Assembly: GCA_014728175.1 (NCBI GenBank)
Contig: WJMA01000036.1
Span: 1-64,000 of the forward strand
DNA from: Candidatus Fermentibacterota bacterium
Lineage (GTDB): Bacteria; Fermentibacterota; Fermentibacteria; Fermentibacterales; JCC-6
DNA: 64,000 nucleotides
Direction of reading: 5' to 3'
Below the pieces are notes generated by a model. The model had not been told where the DNA came from. It worked only from the letters and a program-made list of their open reading frames with translations, and ran no database searches. Shown here piece by piece: positions 9,104 to 16,608 of the stretch (within the stretch, counting starts at the first letter, position 1; the number at the start of each line of letters is the position of its first letter). The position numbers and the translations under genes were made by a program.

Positions 9104-9373
9104 ATGACGGAGCAGAAAACCCGCAAGGAGGAGTTCAAGCTCGACGGAAGCGAGCTGGTGGACAAGGTGAAGGAGTACGTTCACAAGGGAAGCATCAGAC
9201 GCATCGTGATCAAGAATCCCGGCGGCAAGGTACTGATCGACATTCCCCTGACCGTAGGCGTGCTCGGGACGGTAATCGCTCCCCAACTTGCGGCTCTAAG
9301 CGCTTTCGCCGCCCTGGTGACCAGATGCACCGTGGTGCTGGAAAAGATAGAGGAAGAGCCTCCCTCGGATTAG
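9104..9373 (+). CDS. DUF4342 domain protein
   Basis: 89 residues; the ATG at 9104 is preceded by GGAAGG. The N-terminal half is charged and helical (SELVDKVKEYVHKGSIRRIVIKN), followed by KVLIDIPLTVGVLG and a hydrophobic AAL-rich segment, then an acidic tail. This matches the DUF4342 layout, a family of unknown function common in anaerobes. The hydrophobic stretch could be a membrane helix or a buried strand. Confidence 0.75.
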   Translation: MTEQKTRKEEFKLDGSELVDKVKEYVHKGSIRRIVIKNPGGKVLIDIPLTVGVLGTVIAPQLAALSAFAALVTRCTVVLEKIEEEPPSD

Positions 9374-9473
9374 GAATAGTATTATCACCTACCTGCCCTC
9401 GATGCCAGTCTGATGGTGCGTATCGTGCAGCATTCACGCTCAGAACAGGCGAATTAAAACTTGGAAAAGGGTC

Positions 9474-9929
9474 TTAACCCAGCAATACGTCATCGGGGTC
9501 CTCTGGGTTGACCTTTACCCCGATGGTTTTTCCCTGTCGGAACTGCGACAGCATGGTCAGGGGAACGACCTGTTTGTGCACCACGTCTCGGGGGGGATGA
9601 ATAGGAGAGTCCACGTGCAGCACGAACCTGATCCTGGGCTGGTTGTTTATGTAGGTCCCGGTTTCCCCCATCTCCAGAATGGTGGCCTTCGCATCCGGCC
9701 ATTCCCTCTCTATCCTCTCCCGCCTTCTATTCGAAAGCCGGGCCCAGAGGACGACGCCGGTTATGGACACCAGGAACATCCCACCCATGCCCCACAGAAA
9801 GTAGTTCAGGGGAAATCCGTCGTCCGTCTCCGAGCCTTCGGGTACCAGAAATCCGGCCACGAAGAAGGCCAGGATTATCACCCCGAACATTCCGAAGACG
9901 TTCCAGTTAATGCTGGTTCTCATACCCAT
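9474..9929 (-). CDS. membrane-anchored DUF3592-like protein
   Basis: About 151 residues from ATG 9929; ATG 9923 and TTG 9947 are alternatives, and none has a strong SD. Two N-terminal membrane helices are followed by RLSNRRRERIEREWP and a soluble beta-rich domain (AKATILEMGETGTYINNQPRIRF ... GKTIGVKVNPEDPDDVLL). That resembles small DUF3592/SHOCT-type envelope proteins. Function unknown; it stands alone and divergent from the glycosyltransferase. Confidence 0.65.
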   Translation of the reverse strand: MGMRTSINWNVFGMFGVIILAFFVAGFLVPEGSETDDGFPLNYFLWGMGGMFLVSITGVVLWARLSNRRRERIEREWPDAKATILEMGETGTYINNQPRIRFVLHVDSPIHPPRDVVHKQVVPLTMLSQFRQGKTIGVKVNPEDPDDVLLG

Positions 9930-10038
9930 GGGCAAAAGATAGCTCAACTCTTTTCACCCGAACAGCTCTTGACGAAGGCTGGGAGATGAGCCCTCTTTTC
10001 GCCAACACGTTCCACTCCATGCTAGGAACTGGAGCTGC

Positions 10039-11301
10039 ATGAGGATCGGCATGATTACCTGGGGCAGCCAGGGCGATGTACGCCCATTTCTGGCGCTGTC
10101 CGACGTCTTGTCGAGGCGAGACCATCGAGTAGACCTGGTCGTATGCTCCATAGACGAGTCGGAATACTCCGATCTTCGCTGCGGCGAAGGTGTAGACCTC
10201 CATTTCACCTCCCCCATACCCATCGACAGGGAGACGCTGGACAGAAAGAGCTGGGAAGCGATATCCGACCGCAATCCAGTCAACCATTACAGGTTTCTCA
10301 TGGAGAAGTTCTTCTTTCCTCTGGAGGAAGAGCTGGTTGAGTACAGCGAAAGGCTCTGCACCAACTGCGACGTTGTGGTCAAGCACCTGGCGGTCTATCC
10401 GCTCTCGGTTCTCAGCGAGCGCTACCGGGTACCATTGGTCGATATCAGTCCCACCCCGATCGCCATCCCCTCCGCCGGCCTCCCCCTGCCCGGGGTTCCG
10501 TGGGCGGGTCGAGCGGCCAACGTGCTCCTGTGGAGGCTCGCCTCCTGGCTGTTCAGTCGTCTCATGCGGCCGAGCGTGAACGGCCTAAGGGGCCGGTTCG
10601 GCATGGATCCGGTCCGTAACGTCCACCACTGGCTGTTGGAAGCCAACGATCTGACGCTTCTTACCTGCAGTCCCGCACTGCTCCCGGAGGAGCCGGGCTG
10701 GATGGTGCCAACCCATCCGTGCGGCAAGTTCGAAGCTCCACTTCTCGAGCCGGAGCTGCCCGAGCGTCTGGAGCGCTTCCTTTCCTCCGGTCCTCCCCCG
10801 GTGTACGCGACGACGGGAAGCATGATGTACTTCGAACCCCAACCTCAAAAACTTCTTGAACTTATCGCCGACGCCATTCGGGCTGCCGGCTACCGGGGGG
10901 TTATCCAGTATGACCAGCGGTCCCCGGAGCCGGCTACAAACGGCGACGACATCCTGGTGGTGGGGAGAACTCCACACTGCAGTATCTTCCCTCGCTGCCG
11001 GGCGGCGATCCATCACGCGGGAGCCGGCACCACCCACACCGCCGTGGAAAACGGCCTTCCCTCAGTGGTAGTAATGTACGGGGTCGACCAGCTCTTCTGG
11101 GGCCCCCAGCTGCATCGGTTGGGCCTGGCCCCGAAACCTCTTCTCAGGCGAAAGCTGACCATGAACGATCTTGCCGCTGCCATAGATACGGCATGCGGGT
11201 CGGAGAAGATCGGATCCAGGGTTCGGAGAGCGGCTGCCGCGATGTCCGCCGACAAGGGTGCGACGGCCGCAGCGGAGCTAATCGAAACGTTAAGGCCTTA
11301 G
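10039..11301 (+). CDS. UGT/MGT-type glycosyltransferase (GT1 family)
   Basis: 420 residues with the two-lobed GT-B layout. The N-terminal MRIGMITWGSQGDVRPFLAL is the acceptor-side Rossmann start typical of sterol and macrolide glucosyltransferases. The C-terminal IHHAGAGTTHTAVENGLPSVV is the GT1 nucleotide-sugar donor signature. It probably transfers a sugar from a UDP or similar donor to a lipid or small hydrophobic acceptor; the acceptor is unknown. The gene is convergent with the ABC-2 exporter, nine bases apart. Confidence 0.9.
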   Translation: MRIGMITWGSQGDVRPFLALSDVLSRRDHRVDLVVCSIDESEYSDLRCGEGVDLHFTSPIPIDRETLDRKSWEAISDRNPVNHYRFLMEKFFFPLEEELVEYSERLCTNCDVVVKHLAVYPLSVLSERYRVPLVDISPTPIAIPSAGLPLPGVPWAGRAANVLLWRLASWLFSRLMRPSVNGLRGRFGMDPVRNVHHWLLEANDLTLLTCSPALLPEEPGWMVPTHPCGKFEAPLLEPELPERLERFLSSGPPPVYATTGSMMYFEPQPQKLLELIADAIRAAGYRGVIQYDQRSPEPATNGDDILVVGRTPHCSIFPRCRAAIHHAGAGTTHTAVENGLPSVVVMYGVDQLFWGPQLHRLGLAPKPLLRRKLTMNDLAAAIDTACGSEKIGSRVRRAAAAMSADKGATAAAELIETLRP

Positions 11302-11310
11302 CTTGCTCCC

Positions 11311-12081
11311 CTACAGACCCTTGACCCGCCACCTGCGGTGGAACCGACAGGCTCCTAAGAAAAGCACTACCGTGAACAGAACCAACAGGATCAGGCTCAA
11401 CCGAACGGAGAAGTAGCCCGGCCGCCCAAAGGCCGCACGGATGAGCGAGCTGGCATAGGACAAGGGCGAGATCGGGGCGATCCACCGCGCCCAGACGGGC
11501 ATCTCCGCTATGGGAATGAATATCCCGCTGACGAACAGCAAAGGAAGCCTTACCAGATTGGAGAGCAACATGATGTTGGAGGGACTGCTGGCCGGGGGCG
11601 CGGCCAGAAGAACGCCCAGCGACGCGAAGGTGAGAGCACCCAGCACGATCCCGGCCAGCAGAAGCGGTAGGCTGGCCACCGAGGCATCCGTTAGCAGAAG
11701 CCCCAGCAGAACTGGCACGACCGAGAAGCAAACCCCGAAGACCAATCCGCTCATCACGTCCCCGGCCAGTATCGCATGCAGAGACACCGGCGAGGATATC
11801 AGCCTCTCGTACGTCTTGGCTCGCCTTTCCCAGGGAGTGACCAGGGGCCCCACGGCGGTGGCGGTGAACCAGAGAGCCATGGCCACCATACCTGGTACGA
11901 TGTTGTCTGCCGATACCGGCCGGCCCATCTTGAACGAAAGGAAGAAGAACAGCGGGAACAACACGCCGAAGATGAGAACGGGAGGCTTCAGGTAGTAGAG
12001 GTAGGCGTTCTTCTTAAGTATCACCAGCGAGCCGTGAAGCTGGCGGGCCCAGGTCTGCGCGGACTCCTTCTCGGAGGTCAC
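11311..12081 (-). CDS. ABC-2 type transporter permease
   Basis: 256 residues with about six hydrophobic segments and the ABC-2 fold hallmarks: cytosolic N-terminus, then a FGVLFPLFFFL helix, a TPWERRAKTYERLISSP loop, and FVSGIFIPIAEMPVWARWIAPISPLSY near the end. It partners the upstream ATPase, overlapping its stop by four bases (ATGA), so translation is coupled. Substrate unknown; family members export drugs, lipids or polysaccharides. Confidence 0.9.
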   Translation of the reverse strand: MTSEKESAQTWARQLHGSLVILKKNAYLYYLKPPVLIFGVLFPLFFFLSFKMGRPVSADNIVPGMVAMALWFTATAVGPLVTPWERRAKTYERLISSPVSLHAILAGDVMSGLVFGVCFSVVPVLLGLLLTDASVASLPLLLAGIVLGALTFASLGVLLAAPPASSPSNIMLLSNLVRLPLLFVSGIFIPIAEMPVWARWIAPISPLSYASSLIRAAFGRPGYFSVRLSLILLVLFTVVLFLGACRFHRRWRVKGL

Positions 12082-13022
12082 TGGCCGCCCTCCTTCCTGC
12101 CGCCGGTTATGTGGAGGAAGACATCCTCCAGGCTGGGTTTCCTGCTTCCCAGGTCCGATATCTTAAGGCCGTCCTTCCGGTCCGTAAGACGAACCACTTC
12201 CGCAAGAACGCCGCCCGGCTCCTTGGTGTACAGCCTAAACGCCCGACCCCGCATCTCGGCTTGGGAGACGCCGGGCAGGCACTCCAGCTCTTCCATTTCC
12301 GGAGAGCCCTGCGCGAACTCCACTTCTACGTACTGCCGGGATATCATGGTGGAGCGCAGCTTCTCGGGGGTGTCGATCGCCACTATCCGACCGTGATCTA
12401 TGATGGCCACCCGCGAGCACATCTCACTGGCCTCGGCCATGTTGTGAGTGGTAAGAAAAACAGTGAGACCGTTTTCGTTGAGATCGGCCACTATGCTCCG
12501 TATGAGCTTGGCACTCTGAACGTCCAACCCGCTTGTGGGCTCGTCCAGAAACAGGGCCTCCGGGTTGGTCACCAGGGCGGCGCAGAGCATCAGTCTCTGC
12601 CGCAATCCTTTGGAGAGCGCTCGTGCCTTCTGCCTGGTTCTGTCGGCCAGTCCCAGCCGCTGCAGAAGCTCCTTGCCGCGCCGCAGGCGCTTCTCCCGCC
12701 GCACCCCATGCAACTCGGCCATCAGCATTATGTTCTGCCAAACCGATAGATCCAGATATACGTTGGCCTCCTCCGGAACAACGGCCATGTGCGCCCGGGC
12801 CAGAAGAGCCTCCCGGCGTACGTCGTGCTCTTCCACGGTAGCCGAGCCCTCCGTGGAATCCAGGACCCCGGTAAGCATGCGTACCGTGGTGGTCTTTCCG
12901 GCCCCGTTCGGGCCCAGAAAACCGAATATCTCGCCCTTCCGCACGGAGAAGCTAACGTGGTCTACGGCCACCAGGTCGCCAAACCTCTTAGTCAACCCGC
13001 TCGCTTCTATGATGGTCTGCAT
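12078..13022 (-). CDS. ABC transporter ATP-binding protein (ABC-2 exporter)
   Basis: About 314 residues from ATG 13022, which has GGGGAGG eight bases upstream; the longer upstream frame is not protein-like. Walker A GPNGAGKTT, signature LSKGLRQRL, Walker B ALFLDEPTSGLD and the H-loop TTHNMAE are all present. A C-terminal ~90-residue accessory domain is typical of CcmA/NatA-type exporters. It powers the permease encoded next. Confidence 0.93.
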   Translation of the reverse strand: MQTIIEASGLTKRFGDLVAVDHVSFSVRKGEIFGFLGPNGAGKTTTVRMLTGVLDSTEGSATVEEHDVRREALLARAHMAVVPEEANVYLDLSVWQNIMLMAELHGVRREKRLRRGKELLQRLGLADRTRQKARALSKGLRQRLMLCAALVTNPEALFLDEPTSGLDVQSAKLIRSIVADLNENGLTVFLTTHNMAEASEMCSRVAIIDHGRIVAIDTPEKLRSTMISRQYVEVEFAQGSPEMEELECLPGVSQAEMRGRAFRLYTKEPGGVLAEVVRLTDRKDGLKISDLGSRKPSLEDVFLHITGGRKEGGQ

Positions 13023-13198
13023 GCGCAACGCCTCCCCATTCCCGTAGGGCTCGTTCGCCTCGCGCCCTGACGAAAGCCCCAACGAGACGACAGTCGGGCA
13101 TATCCTATCCCAAAGGTGTTCGAACCGCAAAACCCGAGTATCTTTTCGGTTTAATTGGCTTTTACAATTCCCCCGTCCCCGATGGGTCCCCGATGGTG

Positions 13199-13212
13199 TT
13201 GCAATAATGCAA
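13199..13212. promoter_or_regulatory. palindrome TTGCA-N4-TGCAA upstream of the sigma-54 promoter
   Basis: A perfect 5-bp inverted repeat around ATAA. It is the first of two palindromes about 110-150 bp upstream of the predicted start, where enhancer-binding activators bind. Confidence 0.4.
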
Positions 13213-13228
13213 TGGTAATTCACGTTTT

Positions 13229-13246
13229 TGTCGCATATTAGCGACA
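13229..13246. promoter_or_regulatory. palindrome TGTCGC-N6-GCGACA, candidate activator site
   Basis: A perfect 6-bp inverted repeat with an ATATTA spacer. Its centre is about 110 bp upstream of the predicted sigma-54 start, the usual enhancer distance. Confidence 0.5.
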
Positions 13247-13321
13247 TTTGCTGGAGGCGTATCGGTTCCTTCATGTTCTTATTTACTTATCGAATAACGT
13301 CTTACGCTGATTCATGGATTC

Positions 13322-13337
13322 TGGCACGTTTTGTGCA
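13322..13337 (+). promoter_or_regulatory. sigma-54 (RpoN) -24/-12 promoter
   Basis: TGGCACGTTTTGTGCA: GG at 13323-13324 and GC at 13335-13336 are separated by exactly ten bases, and TGGCAC matches the -24 consensus. The expected start is near 13348, giving a ~55-nt leader to the ATG at 13403. Confidence 0.65.
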
Positions 13338-13402
13338 ACTACGTAAGGTGAGACGGATGAAAAGCAGAAATCGAACCGAGCCAGACGAAGGAGGTAGTGG
13401 AG

Positions 13403-13765
13403 ATGCCAGGTGGAGACAGAACCGGACCCGACGGAATGGGTCCCATGACCGGCAGAGCCGCCGGATACTGCGCAGGATACGACGGACCGGGGTACATGAA
13501 TCCCGTTCCCGGCCGTGGCATGGCTCGTGGATGGGGCCGCGGCGTTGGTCGCGGACTCGCACGCGGATTCCGAGGCGGACGGGGCCGGGGCGGCTACTAC
13601 GGCGCACCGGCCTACGGATATCCCCCCTCGGGGTACGGATATGCGGCCCCCACCACCGAGCAGCAGGCCGATATGTTGCGCAGTCAGGCCGAGTACTTCG
13701 AAAACGCTCTGAAAGACATAAAGAAGCGTCTGGAGGAGCTCGAGGCCGACCAGAAGGACGATTAG
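13403..13765 (+). CDS. DUF5320-like glycine-rich small protein
   Basis: 120 residues; the ATG at 13403 has AAGGAGG eight bases upstream. It starts with the MPGGDRTGPDGMGPMTGR motif, followed by AAGYCAGYDGPGYM, a Gly/Arg-rich region to about residue 65, Tyr/Pro-rich residues, and a C-terminal coiled coil (~85-115). This matches DUF5320 proteins, which in anaerobes sit beside MinD/ferredoxin ATPases and NifX-like proteins. A scaffold or metal-cluster assembly role is inferred from context. It is the first gene behind the sigma-54 promoter. Confidence 0.8.
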   Translation: MPGGDRTGPDGMGPMTGRAAGYCAGYDGPGYMNPVPGRGMARGWGRGVGRGLARGFRGGRGRGGYYGAPAYGYPPSGYGYAAPTTEQQADMLRSQAEYFENALKDIKKRLEELEADQKDD

Positions 13766-13853
13766 GTCCAAGGGTTGGGGCCGGACGCGAGGCTCATCGT
13801 TCACCCCCGAGAGCGATGTCTCGGATGACACAGCGCCCGGCCCCACTTGGTCC
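13765..13853 (+). other. long intercistronic stem-loop
   Basis: Nested complementary blocks: CCAAG (13768-13772) with CTTGG (13846-13850); TGGGGCCGG (13776-13784) with CCGGCCCCA (13837-13845); CGC (13786-13788) with GCG (13833-13835); TCATC (13794-13798) with GATGA (13824-13828); CGAGA (13808-13812) with TCTCG (13819-13823). No T-run follows, so it is not a standard terminator. It may limit or process the transcript between the first and second genes. Confidence 0.55.
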
Positions 13854-13900
13854 GAGGTAGAGGATCACCGTATAAAACGGCCAGGATTCGGAGGTGAGTG

Positions 13901-14125
13901 ATGCCCGGAAGAGATGGAACCGGACCGGACGGGGCAGGACCCGGAACCGGTCGGGGTAGAGGATCCGGAGGTCGGGGACGCGACAAAATGGGCGGATCGG
14001 GCCTGGGAACCGGGGGGAGCTGCGTATGTCCGAAATGCGGGGCGACCGTACCGCACCAGCGCGGCGTTCCCTGCTACCAGAAGACCTGCCCCAACTGCGG
14101 CACGACCATGACCAGACGCGGCTAG
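13901..14125 (+). CDS. small glycine-rich zinc-ribbon protein
   Basis: 74 residues; the ATG at 13901 follows GGAGGTGAGTG. The N-terminus MPGRDGTGPDGAGPGTGRGRG repeats the motif of the previous protein. The C-terminal half carries two CxxC knuckles, CPKCG and CPNCG, 21 residues apart, with another Cys before each, so it probably binds zinc or an Fe-S cluster. The shared N-terminal motif suggests both small proteins contact the same partner. The ATPase gene begins 60 bp downstream. Confidence 0.78.
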   Translation: MPGRDGTGPDGAGPGTGRGRGSGGRGRDKMGGSGLGTGGSCVCPKCGATVPHQRGVPCYQKTCPNCGTTMTRRG

Positions 14126-14185
14126 AAGGCAAATTCCCGGCGAAGCTCGGGGAGCAACGTCTACACCGGTAAGGGAAGTCCATCC

Positions 14186-16012
14186 ATGCGAATCACCGTA
14201 GCCAGCGGCAAGGGGGGTACCGGAAAGACCACATTCGCAGTGAATCTCGCCTATGCGCTGGGTATCCGGGGAGACCACGTCCGCCTTCTGGACTGCGATG
14301 TGGAAGAACCCAACGACCATCTGTTCGTACGCCCCGAGTTCACCTCGGAGCAGGTCGTCACGGTGCCCAAACCGGTATGGGACGAAGAGAGATGCACCGG
14401 ATGCGGTGAGTGTGCCAAGGCATGCAACTACAATGCCATAGCCGTTGTTAAAGGGAATGTACTAATCTTCAACGAGCTATGTCATTCCTGTGGGGTCTGC
14501 AGCCACGTTTGTCCCGAAGAGGCGCTGAGGGAGAGAGACACGCCGGCGGGAAAGGTTCTTATCGCCGGGAACAACCGGCCCTTCTTCTTCGCTCACGGCC
14601 TTTTGAACATCGGAGAGGCTCTGGCCCCCAACGTGGTTCGAGCGGTGAAGGAACACATCGACCCGCGCTCCATAAACATCCTGGATGCGGCTCCGGGTAC
14701 GGCGTGTCCGGTAGTGGAGGCCCTGGAGGGCGCAGACGCAGCGGTACTTCTAACCGAACCCACCCCGTTCGGGCTCAACGACCTGCGTCTGGCGGTATCC
14801 ATGGCCCTGCAGATCGGCGTTCCCACCGGTATCGTCATAAACCGCTCCGCGGGAGCCGATGAGTTGATAACCGATTACGCAGACCTGGTGGGGGTACCGG
14901 TGATCGGCACCATACCCTTCCAGAGGAAGTACGCCGAAGGGTACTCCCGGGGGGAGATTCTGGCCGACCATCATCCTGAGCTCAGGGACATTCTACTGGG
15001 CGTCTACGACCGGATCCTCGCCCTGAGGGATTCCGAGGTCCCCCCCGTTCCGTCCCTATCGGAGATGGCGGTCGACCCCGGTCCCGACGACGAGCCGGTG
15101 GTGGGTAATGCGGAAAGCTACGGGGAGATGACTGTGATAAGCGGCAAGGGGGGGACCGGGAAGACCACCGTCGTGGCTTCCTTCGCCGCGCTATCAAGTA
15201 GTAACGTATTGGCCGACAACGACGTGGATGCCGCAGACCTGCATCTTCTCATTCGGCCCAGAGTTAGGGAGGCTCATCCTTTCGTCGGCGGGCAGAAGGC
15301 CGTTATCGACCCTTCGAAATGCACGGCATGCGGAGCGTGCGCCGAGGCCTGTCATTTCGACGCCATTCGCTTCGACGGACCGGGAAACGACGAGCTGGTA
15401 AAGACCTATCGCGTCGAGCCCCTGGCCTGCGAAGGTTGTGGCCTGTGTCCCCTGGTATGTCCGGAGGACGCCATCGGCACCCAGAGAAGCGTGACCGGTA
15501 CCTGGTACGTATCGACCACGGAGTGCGGTCCCATGGTCCACGCCAGGCTGGGAATCGCGGAGGAGAACTCCGGGCGCCTGGTGACCCGGGTTCGAGGCAA
15601 GGCCGCGTCACTGGCCGAAGGGCTGCGGATGCGCGGTATACTGGGTGACGGCCCCCCGGGAACGGGCTGTCCGGTGATCGCTTCGGTGTCCGGCTCGGAC
15701 CTGCTGGCAATAGTTACCGAGCCCACGGTGTCCGGAGTCCACGACATGGAGAGAGTGCTGGATTTGGCAGAGCACTTCGGGGTGCCCGCGGTGGTTATAA
15801 TCAACAAGGCCGACCTGAACGAGGAACAGGCTGATCGCATCGAACGAATGGCCCTGGCCAAACAATCCAGGGTGGTGGGGAGGATCCCCTTCGACAAGAC
15901 TGTGAACGATGCCCTGATGCTGGGAAAGAGGATAGTAGATTACGATGCCGACTCCCCGGCGGCAAAGGCCGTACGGGAGGCCTGGAGAGCGGTTCAATCG
16001 TTCCTGGGCTGA
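14186..16012 (+). CDS. fused double MinD/Mrp-type ATPase with ferredoxin domains
   Basis: 608 residues made of two similar ~300-residue halves. Each half has a deviant Walker A (SGKGGTGKTT, residues ~7-16 and ~319-328) and an inserted ferredoxin with two CxxCxxCxxxC motifs. The first half has CTGCGECAKAC and CHSCGVCSHVC; the second has CTACGACAEAC and CEGCGLCPLVC, so four [4Fe-4S] clusters are predicted. Each half also has a PGTxCPV switch-like segment. In many anaerobes the halves are two adjacent genes; here the frame is continuous across the junction at Met315. Probably an Fe-S or metal-cluster loading ATPase acting with the NifX-like protein next to it. Confidence 0.9.
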   Translation: MRITVASGKGGTGKTTFAVNLAYALGIRGDHVRLLDCDVEEPNDHLFVRPEFTSEQVVTVPKPVWDEERCTGCGECAKACNYNAIAVVKGNVLIFNELCHSCGVCSHVCPEEALRERDTPAGKVLIAGNNRPFFFAHGLLNIGEALAPNVVRAVKEHIDPRSINILDAAPGTACPVVEALEGADAAVLLTEPTPFGLNDLRLAVSMALQIGVPTGIVINRSAGADELITDYADLVGVPVIGTIPFQRKYAEGYSRGEILADHHPELRDILLGVYDRILALRDSEVPPVPSLSEMAVDPGPDDEPVVGNAESYGEMTVISGKGGTGKTTVVASFAALSSSNVLADNDVDAADLHLLIRPRVREAHPFVGGQKAVIDPSKCTACGACAEACHFDAIRFDGPGNDELVKTYRVEPLACEGCGLCPLVCPEDAIGTQRSVTGTWYVSTTECGPMVHARLGIAEENSGRLVTRVRGKAASLAEGLRMRGILGDGPPGTGCPVIASVSGSDLLAIVTEPTVSGVHDMERVLDLAEHFGVPAVVIINKADLNEEQADRIERMALAKQSRVVGRIPFDKTVNDALMLGKRIVDYDADSPAAKAVREAWRAVQSFLG

Positions 16013-16060
16013 ACCCGGCCGTTTTCGAACAATGAACTTCGTGCAAGCGAGAGGAAACAG

Positions 16061-16591
16061 ATGAAGGTAGCAGTGACTTCGACCGGAAGAACACTCGACG
16101 ATAAGGTAGACCCCAGATTCGGACGCAGCCCTTACTTCCTGTTGGTCGATACCGACAACATGAAGGCCGAAGCTCTGCAGAATCCCAACGCCGCCCTGGG
16201 CGGAGGAGCGGGCATCCAGGCTGCCCAGTTGATGTCCGAGCAGGAGGTCAAGGTCGTTCTCACGGGCAACTGCGGACCCAACGCCTTCCGGACCCTGCAG
16301 GCTGCGGGTATAGAGGTGGTTTCGGGGGTAAGCGGAACCGTAAGACGGGCCGTCGAGGACTACGTCTCAGGAGAGTACTCCAGCTCGAACGCTCCCAACG
16401 TCGCAGACCATTTCGGAGCAGGTGGCGGCCGCGGCGGAATGGGTATGGGCAGGGGGGCTCCACCTCCACCACCCAGGGCCGAGGAGAGCCATATCGACGC
16501 TCTTAAGGCGGAGGTTTCGAAACTGGAGCAAACTCTTCAGAAATTAGAGGAGCGCCTCAGCAAGCTGGAGGGCGGCGACTCCTCTACCTAG
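16061..16591 (+). CDS. NifX/NifB-like cofactor-binding protein (ORP-like)
   Basis: 176 residues. The first ~115 match the dinitrogenase iron-molybdenum cofactor-binding fold: MKVAVTSTGRTLDDKVDPRFGRSPYF, then VVLTGNCGPNAFRTLQAAGIEV. A GRGGMGMGRG linker and a Pro run lead to a C-terminal coiled coil (LKAEVSKLEQTLQKLEERL). No nitrogenase genes are nearby, so a nitrogen-fixation role is unlikely. It resembles the orange protein that works with MinD-type ATPases. It is the last gene of the sigma-54-linked cluster, 48 bp after the ATPase. Confidence 0.85.
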   Translation: MKVAVTSTGRTLDDKVDPRFGRSPYFLLVDTDNMKAEALQNPNAALGGGAGIQAAQLMSEQEVKVVLTGNCGPNAFRTLQAAGIEVVSGVSGTVRRAVEDYVSGEYSSSNAPNVADHFGAGGGRGGMGMGRGAPPPPPRAEESHIDALKAEVSKLEQTLQKLEERLSKLEGGDSST

Positions 16592-16608
16592 CAATCAGGG
16601 TAGAAGGC

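Larger units (their letters stand above)
13023..13402. other. long regulatory intergenic region
   Basis: 380 bp between the divergent ABC exporter and the glycine-rich protein operon. It is clearly more AT-rich than its surroundings at 13140-13330. It holds two perfect inverted repeats, a sigma-54-type promoter and the SD for the first plus-strand gene. No gene was found here. Confidence 0.7.

Noticed and set aside
15128-16012. Second MinD/ferredoxin ATPase as a separate gene starting at ATG 15128
   Set aside because: No stop codon separates it from the first half and no SD is clear; the frame is continuous, so it is annotated as a fusion.
16061-16591. Nitrogen fixation role for the NifX-like gene
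   Set aside because: No nifHDK, nifE/N or nifB nearby; the partners fit an ORP-type system.
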